Part shown: piece by piece, positions 1 through 7,527 of the stretch | How positions within the stretch are numbered: the first letter of the stretch is position 1 | How the letters are laid out: each line of letters starts with the position of its first letter | Assembly (NCBI GenBank): GCA_016214225.1 | Contig: JACROX010000093.1 | Coordinates: forward strand, 1-19,423 | DNA length: 19,423 nucleotides | From: Candidatus Peregrinibacteria bacterium | GTDB taxonomy: Bacteria; Patescibacteriota; Gracilibacteria; UBA1369; LOWO2-01-FULL-3 | Reading direction: 5' to 3' | Translations under genes and position numbers: made by a program | The notes under the pieces: model-generated | Database searches by the model: none | What the model saw: the letters and a program-made list of their open reading frames with translations, nothing else | Told to the model about the DNA's origin: nothing

Positions 1-2331
1 ATCATTCAAAAATTAAAGAAACTCGGGTTTAAAGTTATAGTTCTTAATAAAGAAAAAAATTGGGCGCAAGCTTACGCCGATCATTGGATTTTAGCTGACA
101 ACACAAATCACGCGCAGTCTCTTCAGGCCGTGCAAATGTTCATCTCGTCGCATCCGGATATAAAAATCGACGGAGTACTGACGTTTTGGGAAGATGACGT
201 TCTTTTAACCGCGAAAATAGTTGATAAATTTAATTTAACAGGCATTCCTTACAGCATCGCTCTAAAAGTTAGAAATAAATTTTTATTCCGTGATTTCTGT
301 TCCGAAAATAAAATTCTCGCGCCTAAATATCATCTGATAAGAACACAGGAAGATATCGATTACATCAGTGAAAACTTCACATTTCCGGTCGTAATTAAGC
401 CTGCGTTCGGTTCAAGCAGCGCGTTCGTGGTGAAAGTGGAAAGCAAAGCATATCTCAAAGAAACTTACGAATATGTACAAAATAATATTTCCTCGGGAGT
501 CGAATCATCTTTAAATGACGGATTGGATATTTTTGCGGAAGAATTTATTGACGGGGATGAAGTGGACATAGATATTTTAATTCAAAACGGGAAAATAAAA
601 TTCTATTCGATCGCGGATAATTACAACAAGAGCAAAGGGATTTTCTTTGTGGACAGCGGACAAGCCATTCCATCAAGACTTCCGACTGAAAGCCAGGACA
701 AGCTTATAGAAACAGCGGAAGAAGTTTTGGAAAAACTCGGGATACAAAACGGCTGTATCCACTTCGAGGCGAAATGCGCGAAAAATGGCATCTACCCTAT
801 TGAAATCAACATGAGGATGGGTGGAGATTATGTCTATTCTTACACAAAAGGCGCGTGGAATATTGACTTGATTGAATACGCGGCAAAAATTGCGATTGGA
901 GAATATGTGAAAATAAAAAAACCGGCCGCTCCAAAAAAATATATTATTGGATGGGATTTGCATTCCGAAAATTCAGGGATTTTGGTCGAGTTGGATGTTC
1001 CGGAAGACATAAAAAAATACAAATGGATAGAAGAAATGCAAATTTATAAAAGTATCGGAGACCCCTTGTTCATCCCCCCGGAAGGATTTGAACATTTGGG
1101 ATGGCTGACGGTTTCGGGAGAAAATCTTTTGGATGCGCAAGACAATTTAGACGAAACCCTAAAAAAAATCTCATACAAAGTTGTAAAATTCGATCCGGAT
1201 GCTTCCATTGGGAAAACGGAACGAAAAAACAGATTTTCACCCGCGGTATTGAATAAAAAATTGCTATTAAGAACGGCAAAAATCGACGCCATCAGAAGAC
1301 TTGATTTTAAAAATCAGCGCAATCTTCGCATAGGACTTCTGTGCAATATTTATCCGGAATCAACCGATCCGATTGAAATAAATCTGACATTAACCGCGAA
1401 AGAAATAGAAGAAACGCTTACCTCAATTGGCTACAATGTAACAATTTTAAACCCGGAAGATTTATATGACGTGGTCGAAAAATTAAAAAGAGGCGACATA
1501 GATTTGGTCTTTAATGTCGCGGAAAAATTATATAATTCTTATGAATACAAATCTCAAATAGCATCTCTGTTGGATGTTCTGCAAATACCATACACCGGAG
1601 CAAGCCCATTCACGTTATCGCTTGCAACAGACAAAATTCGATTCAAAAAACTTTTAGCTTATCACGAAATACCAACTCCAAACTGGGATTATGTTTATGA
1701 ACCGGAAGATGAAATTGAAGACGAATTGGAATATCCGTTGATTTTAAAACCTTCAAATACCGACCATTCCGTAGGCATTTCGGAGCAGTCGGTCGTTACG
1801 AATAAACAAGACATGTACAAACAATTGAACAGCCTCATGGGCGACATAAAGAGGCCTGTTTTAATTGAAGAATATATAGAAGGCGATGAATATGAAGTTT
1901 ATATTTTGGGAAACGACAAACACGATCTTCAAGTTCTTCCGCTCTCCAGAACAATATTTACCAACTTTGCGAAAGACAAATGGCATATTTTCAGTTACGA
2001 GACAAAATGGACGGACAAACAGCAAAGAAGTGAATTGATTCGCCAGTTTCCTCCAAAAAATATCAGCAAAAAACTGGAATCATTGATAACGGAAATCGCG
2101 CTTGATACCTATAATATTTTTGATTGCCGCGATTACGGGAAAGTGGAAATAAAAGTTGATAAAGACAACAATCCTTATGTAATTGAGCTTAATCCAAACC
2201 CATGGCTTTCCGGCTCGGGAAAAGGCATGGTGTCGGCTGCGAAAGTTATAGGGATGAGGTATGGCGAATTGCTTGAGGAAATTATAAGAATGTCGGTTGA
2301 AAGATATCAAAAAACCGCGAGAGTATGCTAA
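1..2331 (+). CDS. Tandem ATP-grasp peptide/amino-acid ligase (5' truncated by window)
   Basis: The frame is open from base 1, so the gene starts upstream; the first visible ATG (130) is internal to a recognisable pre-ATP-grasp region (LKKLGFKVIVLNKEKNWAQA). Two ATP-grasp units are visible in 776 codons. Unit 1 (about residues 1-400) resembles the PurK/PylC/carbamoyl-phosphate-synthase type: FPVVIKPAFGSSSAF supplies the ATP-binding Lys and Gly/Ser loop, EEFIDGDEVDID the adenine-strand region, and YPIEINMRMGG the Mg-binding Glu-x-Asn. Unit 2 (about 440-776) is D-Ala-D-Ala-ligase-like: YPLILKPSNTDHSVGIS, VLIEEYIEGDEYEVY and VIELNPNPWLSGSG. The family activates a carboxylate as acyl-phosphate and joins it to an amine, so two units could make two successive bonds; this is inference. 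The 3' end overlaps the next gene by 7 bp (2325-2331), and the following dipeptide epimerase suggests a peptide product. Substrates cannot be told from sequence. Confidence 0.85.
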   Translation: MIQKLKKLGFKVIVLNKEKNWAQAYADHWILADNTNHAQSLQAVQMFISSHPDIKIDGVLTFWEDDVLLTAKIVDKFNLTGIPYSIALKVRNKFLFRDFCSENKILAPKYHLIRTQEDIDYISENFTFPVVIKPAFGSSSAFVVKVESKAYLKETYEYVQNNISSGVESSLNDGLDIFAEEFIDGDEVDIDILIQNGKIKFYSIADNYNKSKGIFFVDSGQAIPSRLPTESQDKLIETAEEVLEKLGIQNGCIHFEAKCAKNGIYPIEINMRMGGDYVYSYTKGAWNIDLIEYAAKIAIGEYVKIKKPAAPKKYIIGWDLHSENSGILVELDVPEDIKKYKWIEEMQIYKSIGDPLFIPPEGFEHLGWLTVSGENLLDAQDNLDETLKKISYKVVKFDPDASIGKTERKNRFSPAVLNKKLLLRTAKIDAIRRLDFKNQRNLRIGLLCNIYPESTDPIEINLTLTAKEIEETLTSIGYNVTILNPEDLYDVVEKLKRGDIDLVFNVAEKLYNSYEYKSQIASLLDVLQIPYTGASPFTLSLATDKIRFKKLLAYHEIPTPNWDYVYEPEDEIEDELEYPLILKPSNTDHSVGISEQSVVTNKQDMYKQLNSLMGDIKRPVLIEEYIEGDEYEVYILGNDKHDLQVLPLSRTIFTNFAKDKWHIFSYETKWTDKQQRSELIRQFPPKNISKKLESLITEIALDTYNIFDCRDYGKVEIKVDKDNNPYVIELNPNPWLSGSGKGMVSAAKVIGMRYGELLEEIIRMSVERYQKTARVC

Positions 2332-3740
2332 AAATCAACGCCACACAAGAATCGGATGGTATCTCTATAGAGATAAAGAATAAAAAATTTAATATAAAAT
2401 TTCCAAAGGATCTTTGGCAAAAAACTCCAAAAAGCGTCAGGGATGTTTTATTTGAAAATCTGGTTTTCGGCAACACTCATTATCTGCCGTTAATTTTTGA
2501 TGAAGAAAAAATTTCATATAACACGCGCATGCCGCTGTTCGAAAGTTTCTTGTTTAAAAACCAGCTTTACGACCTTTTATGCTGTGAAAAAGCCGATAAC
2601 GAAAAACATCTCGAGTATGTGAAAAATTTTTATAATCTCGAATTTGAATTTGCGCGGGGGCCAAGCGGCGTTGTCGATTCCATTGAAGTTCCAAAATTCA
2701 ATGAGCGAAAACCTGTGGCGATAATCCCATTTTCATTCGGGAAAGAAAGTTTGCTTACATTCGCGATATGCCTTGAACTGGGCATAAAACCGGTTCTCGT
2801 TTACTGCCAAGAACCTGTCCAGCCTTACGAAGAAAAATATAAAATAAAAAAACTGAAGGAATTAAGTGAAAAATTTAACGTGGACGCGTACTTCATAAAA
2901 AACGATCCGGGGCTGTTTCGTTACGGCAAGGCGTTCAATAAAAAACTCGGTACGGAGCTGGGATGGGGTACGCAAACAACGCTTCTCGCCATGCTTTGCG
3001 TGCCGTTTGTTTACGCGTATAAAGCCAAATATATTTTCTTTGGAAGTGAATATTCAAACAATGAAACATCCAAGCAAAACGGATGGAATACGTATCCATC
3101 ATACGATCAAACGGCCGATTGGACCACTCAGCAAAACAACATCGTAAAACTTTTGACGAATAATCAATGCGGTTTAAACAGCAGTCTTGAGCCGTTGGAA
3201 GAAATAAATATTTTCTACATTCTTCATCACAGATATCCGGAAATAGGGAAATTCCAATTTTCATGCAGTGCCGAAAATCCTCTTTATGAAAATTCACAAT
3301 GGTGCCACAAATGTTATAAATGCAGCCGCATATTTTTATTCGCTCAATGTTGCGGCATAGATCCATACAAAATAGGCTTTAAAGAAGACCTTCTCAGAGA
3401 CAGAAATTTATTTCCGCATTATTTCGGGAAAGAATCCAAAAGCGGATCGATTCAGGAATTGGATTTTTCTTTCTATTCTCTATGCGGGAAAAAAGACAAA
3501 TCCCCGCTTACAAAATTATTCGAAACGCAAAAATTGCCATCACTAAAACCATGGTTGTTTTTCCGCGAATATTACGGCAGATTAAAACCGGAACTGAATC
3601 TTCCAAAGGAATATCGTCAAACAATGCGAAAAATATTTTCAGAAGAACTGAAAAACTTTTCGGAAGTGTTACCAAAATCTTCGAGCAAGCGACCCGAAGG
3701 GTTGCTAGCCAGTAGCATGAACAAAGCGAATTCCACATGA
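2325..3740 (+). CDS. murL: MurL-like PP-loop enzyme (UDP-MurNAc-L-Ala-L-Glu epimerase family, tentative)
   Basis: This 471-residue protein has a PP-loop-like motif SFGKES (residues 137-142) at the end of a hydrophobic strand, the place where N-type ATP pyrophosphatases such as QueC carry SGGKDS. A cysteine cluster follows (C314, then CHKCYKC at 327-333) that could hold zinc. Other landmarks are CQEPVQPYEEKY (161-172) and FFGSEYSNNETS (238-249). Length and layout fit MurL, the Xanthomonas-type enzyme that uses ATP (to AMP and PPi) to epimerise the terminal L-Glu of UDP-MurNAc-L-Ala-L-Glu. The assignment is from memory of the family plus the adjacent dipeptide epimerase, not an alignment. ATG at 2325 overlaps the ATP-grasp gene by 7 bp, and the stop overlaps the next start as ATGA, so all three genes are likely coupled. 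The last ~20 residues look extraneous and are encoded across a hairpin (3688-3706). An alternative reading is an unspecified QueC/asparagine-synthase-like ATPase. Confidence 0.6.
   Translation: MLKINATQESDGISIEIKNKKFNIKFPKDLWQKTPKSVRDVLFENLVFGNTHYLPLIFDEEKISYNTRMPLFESFLFKNQLYDLLCCEKADNEKHLEYVKNFYNLEFEFARGPSGVVDSIEVPKFNERKPVAIIPFSFGKESLLTFAICLELGIKPVLVYCQEPVQPYEEKYKIKKLKELSEKFNVDAYFIKNDPGLFRYGKAFNKKLGTELGWGTQTTLLAMLCVPFVYAYKAKYIFFGSEYSNNETSKQNGWNTYPSYDQTADWTTQQNNIVKLLTNNQCGLNSSLEPLEEINIFYILHHRYPEIGKFQFSCSAENPLYENSQWCHKCYKCSRIFLFAQCCGIDPYKIGFKEDLLRDRNLFPHYFGKESKSGSIQELDFSFYSLCGKKDKSPLTKLFETQKLPSLKPWLFFREYYGRLKPELNLPKEYRQTMRKIFSEELKNFSEVLPKSSSKRPEGLLASSMNKANST
3688..3706. repeat. Short GC-rich hairpin inside the 3' end of the murL-like gene
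   Basis: AGCGACCC-GAA-GGGTTGCT forms an 8-bp stem (one G-T wobble) with a 3-nt loop, inside the last codons of the MurL-like gene and 31 bp before the epimerase start. Its GC content stands out from the AT-rich surroundings. It may be a copy of an interspersed repeat or a coupling/attenuation hairpin; no T-run follows it, so it is not a typical terminator. Confidence 0.45.
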
Positions 3741-4792
3741 TTAAAAATATTCTGCTCGAAAAACGTACAATGCATTTCAATAAACCGTTTGAAATTGCTT
3801 ATGAAAAAACCGACACGGCGGATATTGTCGTACTCGGATTATATGATACGGAAGGCAATTTCGGACTCGGTAGCGCCGCTCCGGCTCCGGAAATCACGGG
3901 TGAAACGGTTGATGCGGATTACGATATTTTACATAAAAACATCAATCCGGATTTTTTTAATATTCCGCTGAATAACGCAAACGACCTGAAACTTTATCAC
4001 GAAAAAATAGAAAAAATATTTCATCAGATGCCGTCGGCGCAAATGGCGGTGGAATCGGCTATTTTAGAGCTATTCGCGAAAAGAAATAATATTTCATTAA
4101 CAGAATTTTTTGGCGGATATCGAACAACATGCGACATCGTAATGACAATTTGTTTAAAAAATATGGCTGACACCGCGAGTGAGGCAAAAGAAAGAATCAA
4201 ACAAGGATACAAAAAAATAAAACTGAAATGCGGCGTGGATGTTGACGAGGACAGCGCCAGAATAAAATTGGTAAGCGAATTACTCCCTCACGACGGATGC
4301 CTTACATTGGACGCGAATCAAGGCTATACATTTGATGAGGCGGCAAGATTTTTAAAAAACATGGAAAGTTATCCTATAAAACTTATAGAACAGCCAACGC
4401 GTGAAAATGATTTTGATGCGCTGAAATTACTAAAAAAAACATCCAAAATCCCGATCATCGCGGACGAATCGGCAAGAAATTTCGAGGACGCGGAAAAATT
4501 AATAAACGGAGATTTCATCGATGGAATCAATATAAAATTAATGAAATGCGGAGGCCCTTTCAACTTTATAAAAATATTCAACCTAATAAAATCACACGGC
4601 AAAACGGCGTTGATAGGCTGTATGTACGAATCACAAATATCAATGACAATGGGAGCCCACTTGGCCTTGGGGCTCCCGATTGATTATGTTGATTTGGATA
4701 CCGGCCGTCTTGATTTCGCCGACGATCCGGCGCGGGGCGGAGTTGATATCTATGACGGAAAAATACAGAAAATCGAACCTTTAACTATTTAA
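3737..4792 (+). CDS. Dipeptide epimerase (L-Ala-D/L-Glu epimerase type, enolase superfamily)
   Basis: This 351-residue protein carries the full catalytic set of the muconate-lactonising-enzyme subgroup of the enolase superfamily. KxK is at K162/K164 (KIKLKCG). The metal ligands are D192 (LDANQGY), E218 (IEQP) and D243 (ADES). The second catalytic Lys is K267 (NIKLMK), followed by a late YES loop (297-299) and a DLD motif (319-321), the DxD that binds the dipeptide alpha-amino group in L-Ala-D/L-Glu epimerases. The N-terminal capping domain occupies about residues 1-120. The enzyme would interconvert L-Ala-L-Glu and L-Ala-D-Glu, or a related dipeptide, in the cytoplasm. It is normally linked to murein peptide recycling, but here it follows a ligase and a MurL-like enzyme with an ATGA overlap, which points to a shared peptide pathway. 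Its 3' end overlaps the convergent lipoprotein gene by 8 bp. Family assignment is firm; exact dipeptide specificity is not. Confidence 0.9.
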   Translation: MIKNILLEKRTMHFNKPFEIAYEKTDTADIVVLGLYDTEGNFGLGSAAPAPEITGETVDADYDILHKNINPDFFNIPLNNANDLKLYHEKIEKIFHQMPSAQMAVESAILELFAKRNNISLTEFFGGYRTTCDIVMTICLKNMADTASEAKERIKQGYKKIKLKCGVDVDEDSARIKLVSELLPHDGCLTLDANQGYTFDEAARFLKNMESYPIKLIEQPTRENDFDALKLLKKTSKIPIIADESARNFEDAEKLINGDFIDGINIKLMKCGGPFNFIKIFNLIKSHGKTALIGCMYESQISMTMGAHLALGLPIDYVDLDTGRLDFADDPARGGVDIYDGKIQKIEPLTI

Positions 4793-5798
4793 TCTTGGGA
4801 GCGGAAGGTGCAACAGGAGTGGCAGGAGCAACGGGTGAAACGGGACCTCCAAATACGCTCGCGGGATCAAACTCCTTGGCGTCCTTAGGCGCTTCAACCG
4901 TAACCGCCTTATTGAAGTCGGATAAAGACAATTCAAAACTTAAATTAGTTTTATCGACATCTTCAGGGCTGGGCGCAGTCCCGCTGTCAGGCTTGGTGTA
5001 AATCAATGAAACATTAAATTTGTCCAAAATTTTACCGCTCTTTTGAACGCCTATTTTTATGGGATTGATGGTAAATGGGTCGAAATTTTTGTCGATTTGT
5101 TTTTTAACATCATCAGTTACAGTTTGCCCATATGTGCCATTTATTTGGCCAAGAGCAATAGTAAAATCTCTTACGGCCACTTTGTCGAATGTAGCTTCAA
5201 ACTGATAGCTTCCACCTTCATCTCCGGTATATTTTATATCCTTGAAGAAAACTGTTTTCTCCAACAAATCTCTTATTTTTTTATCTTTTTCACTTAATTT
5301 TTCTTTTGCCCCAAACACGGAAACTTGATTCCCAAAAGTGTCGGCAGGAAGTTTCATCTTCCACCATTGCCCGACAATTCCATTAAACATATCCTTAGGT
5401 TCGACATCGGCTTTTGAAACAATCGCGTAAACAAAATTCTTATCCAGTCTTAATTCCGCGCTAAGAGACTGAGATTTTGTGGAACCGGTGGCGGGCATAA
5501 CTCCGTTTACGTCAAGCTTGAAATTCCCAATGGGATTTTTGCTGTCTTTACTGTCCGCGGATCCGCCAAAATTAACATCAAAACTACTCTTATTGGCCTG
5601 ACTTGAAGTGTCGCCCTTTACATGGATTTTAAAATTGGAAGAAGTTGTCGCGTATAAATTCTTAAGTCCATCTTGAATAATTTGTGCCGAATTTTTCCCG
5701 GGATCATCTTTGTTAAAAAAACTGCACGCGGAGAAAATCCCCAAACTTGTAATAACAAGCAAAGAAATCCCCAAAACCTTTCTTGATTGAAACTTCAT
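4785..5798 (-). CDS. Putative secreted lipoprotein of unknown function
   Basis: The 337-residue product begins with a basic n-region (MKFQSRK), a hydrophobic stretch and a Cys at residue 25 in FSAC, a plausible but imperfect lipobox (Phe at -3). The mature part is rich in Ser, Asp and Lys with alternating beta-strand-like segments (SSNFKIHVKGD, LSAELRLDKNFVYAIVSK), reminiscent of LolA/LppX-like lipid-binding folds, though I cannot assign a family. The C-terminal ~25 residues form a Pro/Ala/Val-rich tail (PVSPVAPATPVAPSAP) typical of a flexible wall- or surface-exposed linker. It is probably anchored on the outer face of the cytoplasmic membrane. A good extended -10 promoter lies just upstream (5829-5857) and the gene stands alone. 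No Shine-Dalgarno sequence precedes the ATG. Confidence 0.78.
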   Translation of the reverse strand: MKFQSRKVLGISLLVITSLGIFSACSFFNKDDPGKNSAQIIQDGLKNLYATTSSNFKIHVKGDTSSQANKSSFDVNFGGSADSKDSKNPIGNFKLDVNGVMPATGSTKSQSLSAELRLDKNFVYAIVSKADVEPKDMFNGIVGQWWKMKLPADTFGNQVSVFGAKEKLSEKDKKIRDLLEKTVFFKDIKYTGDEGGSYQFEATFDKVAVRDFTIALGQINGTYGQTVTDDVKKQIDKNFDPFTINPIKIGVQKSGKILDKFNVSLIYTKPDSGTAPSPEDVDKTNLSFELSLSDFNKAVTVEAPKDAKEFDPASVFGGPVSPVAPATPVAPSAPKIK

Positions 5799-5828
5799 AT
5801 TTTTATGATTAGAAAAATAAACAAAAAA

Positions 5829-5857
5829 ATTCTACCAATATTGGACGCAAATAGCAA
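5829..5857 (-). promoter_or_regulatory. Predicted sigma70-type promoter of the lipoprotein gene
   Basis: On the - strand, TTGCTA (5852-5857) and TAGAAT (5829-5834) are separated by exactly 17 bp. TGG directly before the -10 gives an extended -10 (TGnTAGAAT). Transcription would start near 5822, leaving a leader of about 24 nt without a Shine-Dalgarno sequence. Confidence 0.6.
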
Positions 5858-5881
5858 AACGAACTGAACATTTGAAAAATA

Positions 5882-6010
5882 GGAGAATTATATTATTTTT
5901 ATTGACCATGTATGACGTTGTGGACACTGTACGCAGTGTCCACATTCGGCGGAGCGTACATGTTAGCGCAGCCGAATCGTCATTGGTCAATAAAAATAAT
6001 ATAATTCTCC
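5882..6010. repeat. 129-bp Y-shaped palindromic element (intergenic)
   Basis: Perfect 27-bp inverted arms (5882-5908 and 5984-6010) enclose a further 6-bp stem (5912-5917 with 5978-5983, after a 3-nt bulge). Inside are two adjacent hairpins: GTGGACACTG-TACG-CAGTGTCCAC (5920-5943, perfect 10-bp stem) and ATTCGGC...GCCGAAT (5944-5977). The folded form is a three-way junction. It fills most of the gap between the methyltransferase stop and the lipoprotein promoter, and both arms begin and end with GGAGAATT/AATTCTCC. It has no coding content I believe in. It could be a MITE-like or REP-like element, or a structured RNA or terminator for the methyltransferase gene. Confidence 0.85.
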
Positions 6011-6018
6011 CATTTCCG

Positions 6019-6648
6019 TTAAATTTTTACGGCCATTATTATTTGATTTATCCTTACTTCTTTTTCATACACAAATTCATTTTTCTCTATTTTGAAAAAA
6101 GCGCCTTCCAAAGCCGAAATAACATGTTCGGGAATATGGTAAAAAGATTTTATTACAATTTCTTCTCCTTTTTTTGTTAAAAGTTTTGGAGGTTTTCTCT
6201 GATTTATATTTGAAAGTATAAAAACTCCGCCCGGCTTTAAAACACGATACACTTCTTCAAAAGCCTTCTCTAAAATTTTTAAATGCACAATTACGAATAG
6301 AGAAATCACCGCGTCAAAAGATTCATCTTCAAAAGGGAGTTTTTCAATATCGGCCTCAACGGTTGGTATGTTCGGAAATTTCTTTTTTAAAACTTTAAGC
6401 ATCCCGCCGGACACATCGGCAGCGACAATATTTTCAATCCCGAATTTTTTAAGCTTGGGAATAATTCTTCCGGTTCCCGCTCCGACATCCAAAATGCGCT
6501 TGCCTTTTAAGCCCTTTAGTAAGCCAAAAACTGCATTATTGTCAATACTGTCGAGAAACTTTTCGCCAATATCATAATCCGGAGCAAAGAGATCATAACC
6601 TTCGCTTGAATCATACAAAACCGACTTTTTCTTGTCTTTATAGCTCAT
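6019..6648 (-). CDS. Class I SAM-dependent methyltransferase
   Basis: This 209-residue protein has the Rossmann-like methyltransferase core. Motif I is ILDVGAGTGR (52-61), the acidic end of strand 2 is AADVSGGML (76-84), motif II/III is VEADIEKLPFEDESFDAV (97-114), and the post-core motif is VLKPGGVF (136-143). The PFEDESFDAV pattern is that of the UbiE/Methyltransf_11 group, which acts on small molecules or lipids. The substrate cannot be read from sequence. The upstream + strand gene is divergent, so the gene should have its own promoter within about 60 bp. Its 3' end is 8 bp from the 129-bp palindrome, which may serve as its transcript end. Confidence 0.87.
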   Translation of the reverse strand: MSYKDKKKSVLYDSSEGYDLFAPDYDIGEKFLDSIDNNAVFGLLKGLKGKRILDVGAGTGRIIPKLKKFGIENIVAADVSGGMLKVLKKKFPNIPTVEADIEKLPFEDESFDAVISLFVIVHLKILEKAFEEVYRVLKPGGVFILSNINQRKPPKLLTKKGEEIVIKSFYHIPEHVISALEGAFFKIEKNEFVYEKEVRINQIIMAVKI

Positions 6649-6682
6649 TTTGCATTACACTGAAATAAACGTAAGTTATTCT

Positions 6683-7060
6683 ATGGGAGTTGGAGGGAAA
6701 AAACCAGCTATGAAGGAAATTGATGAAACTCGTTCTCAGGCGAGAGATGAGGCTTTTGAAAATATTATTGAACACATAAAATCGAGAGGCGGAGAAGTTA
6801 CGGAAGACAATACACATCCCCTTTATATGGACATTGGAGCGGATCAATTTGAAGTCGGCACGGAGCGAAAAGTCGAATTTACATTGAAAAACAAAATGGA
6901 TTTTCAGCTTATCAGAAAAAAAGAAACATCGCGCATTCAGGGAGAGGGAAAACAAAAACACCTTGAAGATATGATGCCGCCGCGCGTAACAATGGTTCTT
7001 AAAAAAAGATCGCTCGGTTCGGGTGATTGGCAATTGGTGGACATGGAAGACATATTTTAA
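6683..7060 (+). CDS. Small charged protein of unknown function
   Basis: I do not recognise a family. The protein (126 residues from this ATG) is hydrophilic and highly charged, with no signal peptide or membrane segment, so it is likely cytoplasmic. The N-terminal half looks helical (DETRSQARDEAFENIIEHI), followed by strand-like segments (FEVGTERKVEFTLKNKMDFQ) and a basic stretch ending in WQLVDMEDIF. The frame also opens upstream from a TTG at 6650, but that would leave 1 bp to the divergent methyltransferase start. ATG 6683, or ATG 6710 with GGAGGG 12 nt upstream, are more plausible. Its stop overlaps the convergent ybeY gene by 4 bp. An antisense ORF (6638-7033) is Phe/Ser/Arg-rich and looks like a shadow. 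The gene is likely real but this is not certain. Confidence 0.6.
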   Translation: MGVGGKKPAMKEIDETRSQARDEAFENIIEHIKSRGGEVTEDNTHPLYMDIGADQFEVGTERKVEFTLKNKMDFQLIRKKETSRIQGEGKQKHLEDMMPPRVTMVLKKRSLGSGDWQLVDMEDIF

Positions 7061-7521
7061 TTTAAAATTTTCCCCGCGTACTCTTCCATTTCTTTCTCTT
7101 CTTTGTCATTTCTATGATCAAATCCGAATACATGCAAAAGCCCGTGAACAAACAATATTTCCATTTCACGTTTTAAAGAGTGGCCACGCCAAAGCGCCTG
7201 TTTTTTCGCGGTATCAACGGATATAAAAATATCAGCGACAATAAACGATTTTTCAGGAGTTTTAAAAACACCAAAACTCACCCCATCCCCAATATACGAA
7301 AAAGAAAGCACGTCGGTCGGCTCATCTTTCTTACGATATTTTTTATTGATTGCATGAATTTCTTTATCTCCCACAAATATAAGATTAACCGTAGCCTTAG
7401 AGCTTTTTAGTATCTCACCAATTCTGTCTTCCAAGATTTTACAAAAAAAACCAACAAGAACTTGTCCAAAATTTTTTGGTATTTTTTCTTCCGTTTCATT
7501 GAAAACAAAAAGCCTCACCAT
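7057..7521 (-). CDS. ybeY: Endoribonuclease YbeY (rRNA maturation and quality control)
   Basis: The 154-residue product has the UPF0054/YbeY signature HGLLHVFGFDH (126-136), whose three histidines (126, 130, 136) bind the catalytic zinc. It also has the conserved PTDVLSF (68-74) that precedes the active-site strand. Length matches the family. YbeY is a single-strand-specific metallo-endoribonuclease involved in 16S rRNA 3' end maturation and ribosome quality control. It follows the GH18-like gene by 6 bp on the same strand and may be co-transcribed with the two surface genes, although there is no evident functional link. The 3' end overlaps the convergent small gene by 4 bp. Confidence 0.94.
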   Translation of the reverse strand: MVRLFVFNETEEKIPKNFGQVLVGFFCKILEDRIGEILKSSKATVNLIFVGDKEIHAINKKYRKKDEPTDVLSFSYIGDGVSFGVFKTPEKSFIVADIFISVDTAKKQALWRGHSLKREMEILFVHGLLHVFGFDHRNDKEEKEMEEYAGKILN

Positions 7522-7527
7522 GGATTT

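Noticed and set aside
2935..3366. 143-codon - strand ORF inside the MurL-like gene
   Set aside because: It is antisense to a gene with recognisable motifs; a Cys/Arg/Ile-rich shadow.
5872..6180. 102-codon + strand ORF through the 129-bp palindrome
   Set aside because: It runs antisense into the methyltransferase gene and its first half only translates the inverted repeat; no start signal was seen.
6638..7033. 131-codon - strand ORF opposite the small + strand gene
   Set aside because: It is Phe/Ser/Arg/Asn-rich and shadow-like, and overlaps the methyltransferase start. The + strand frame has the more natural charged composition.
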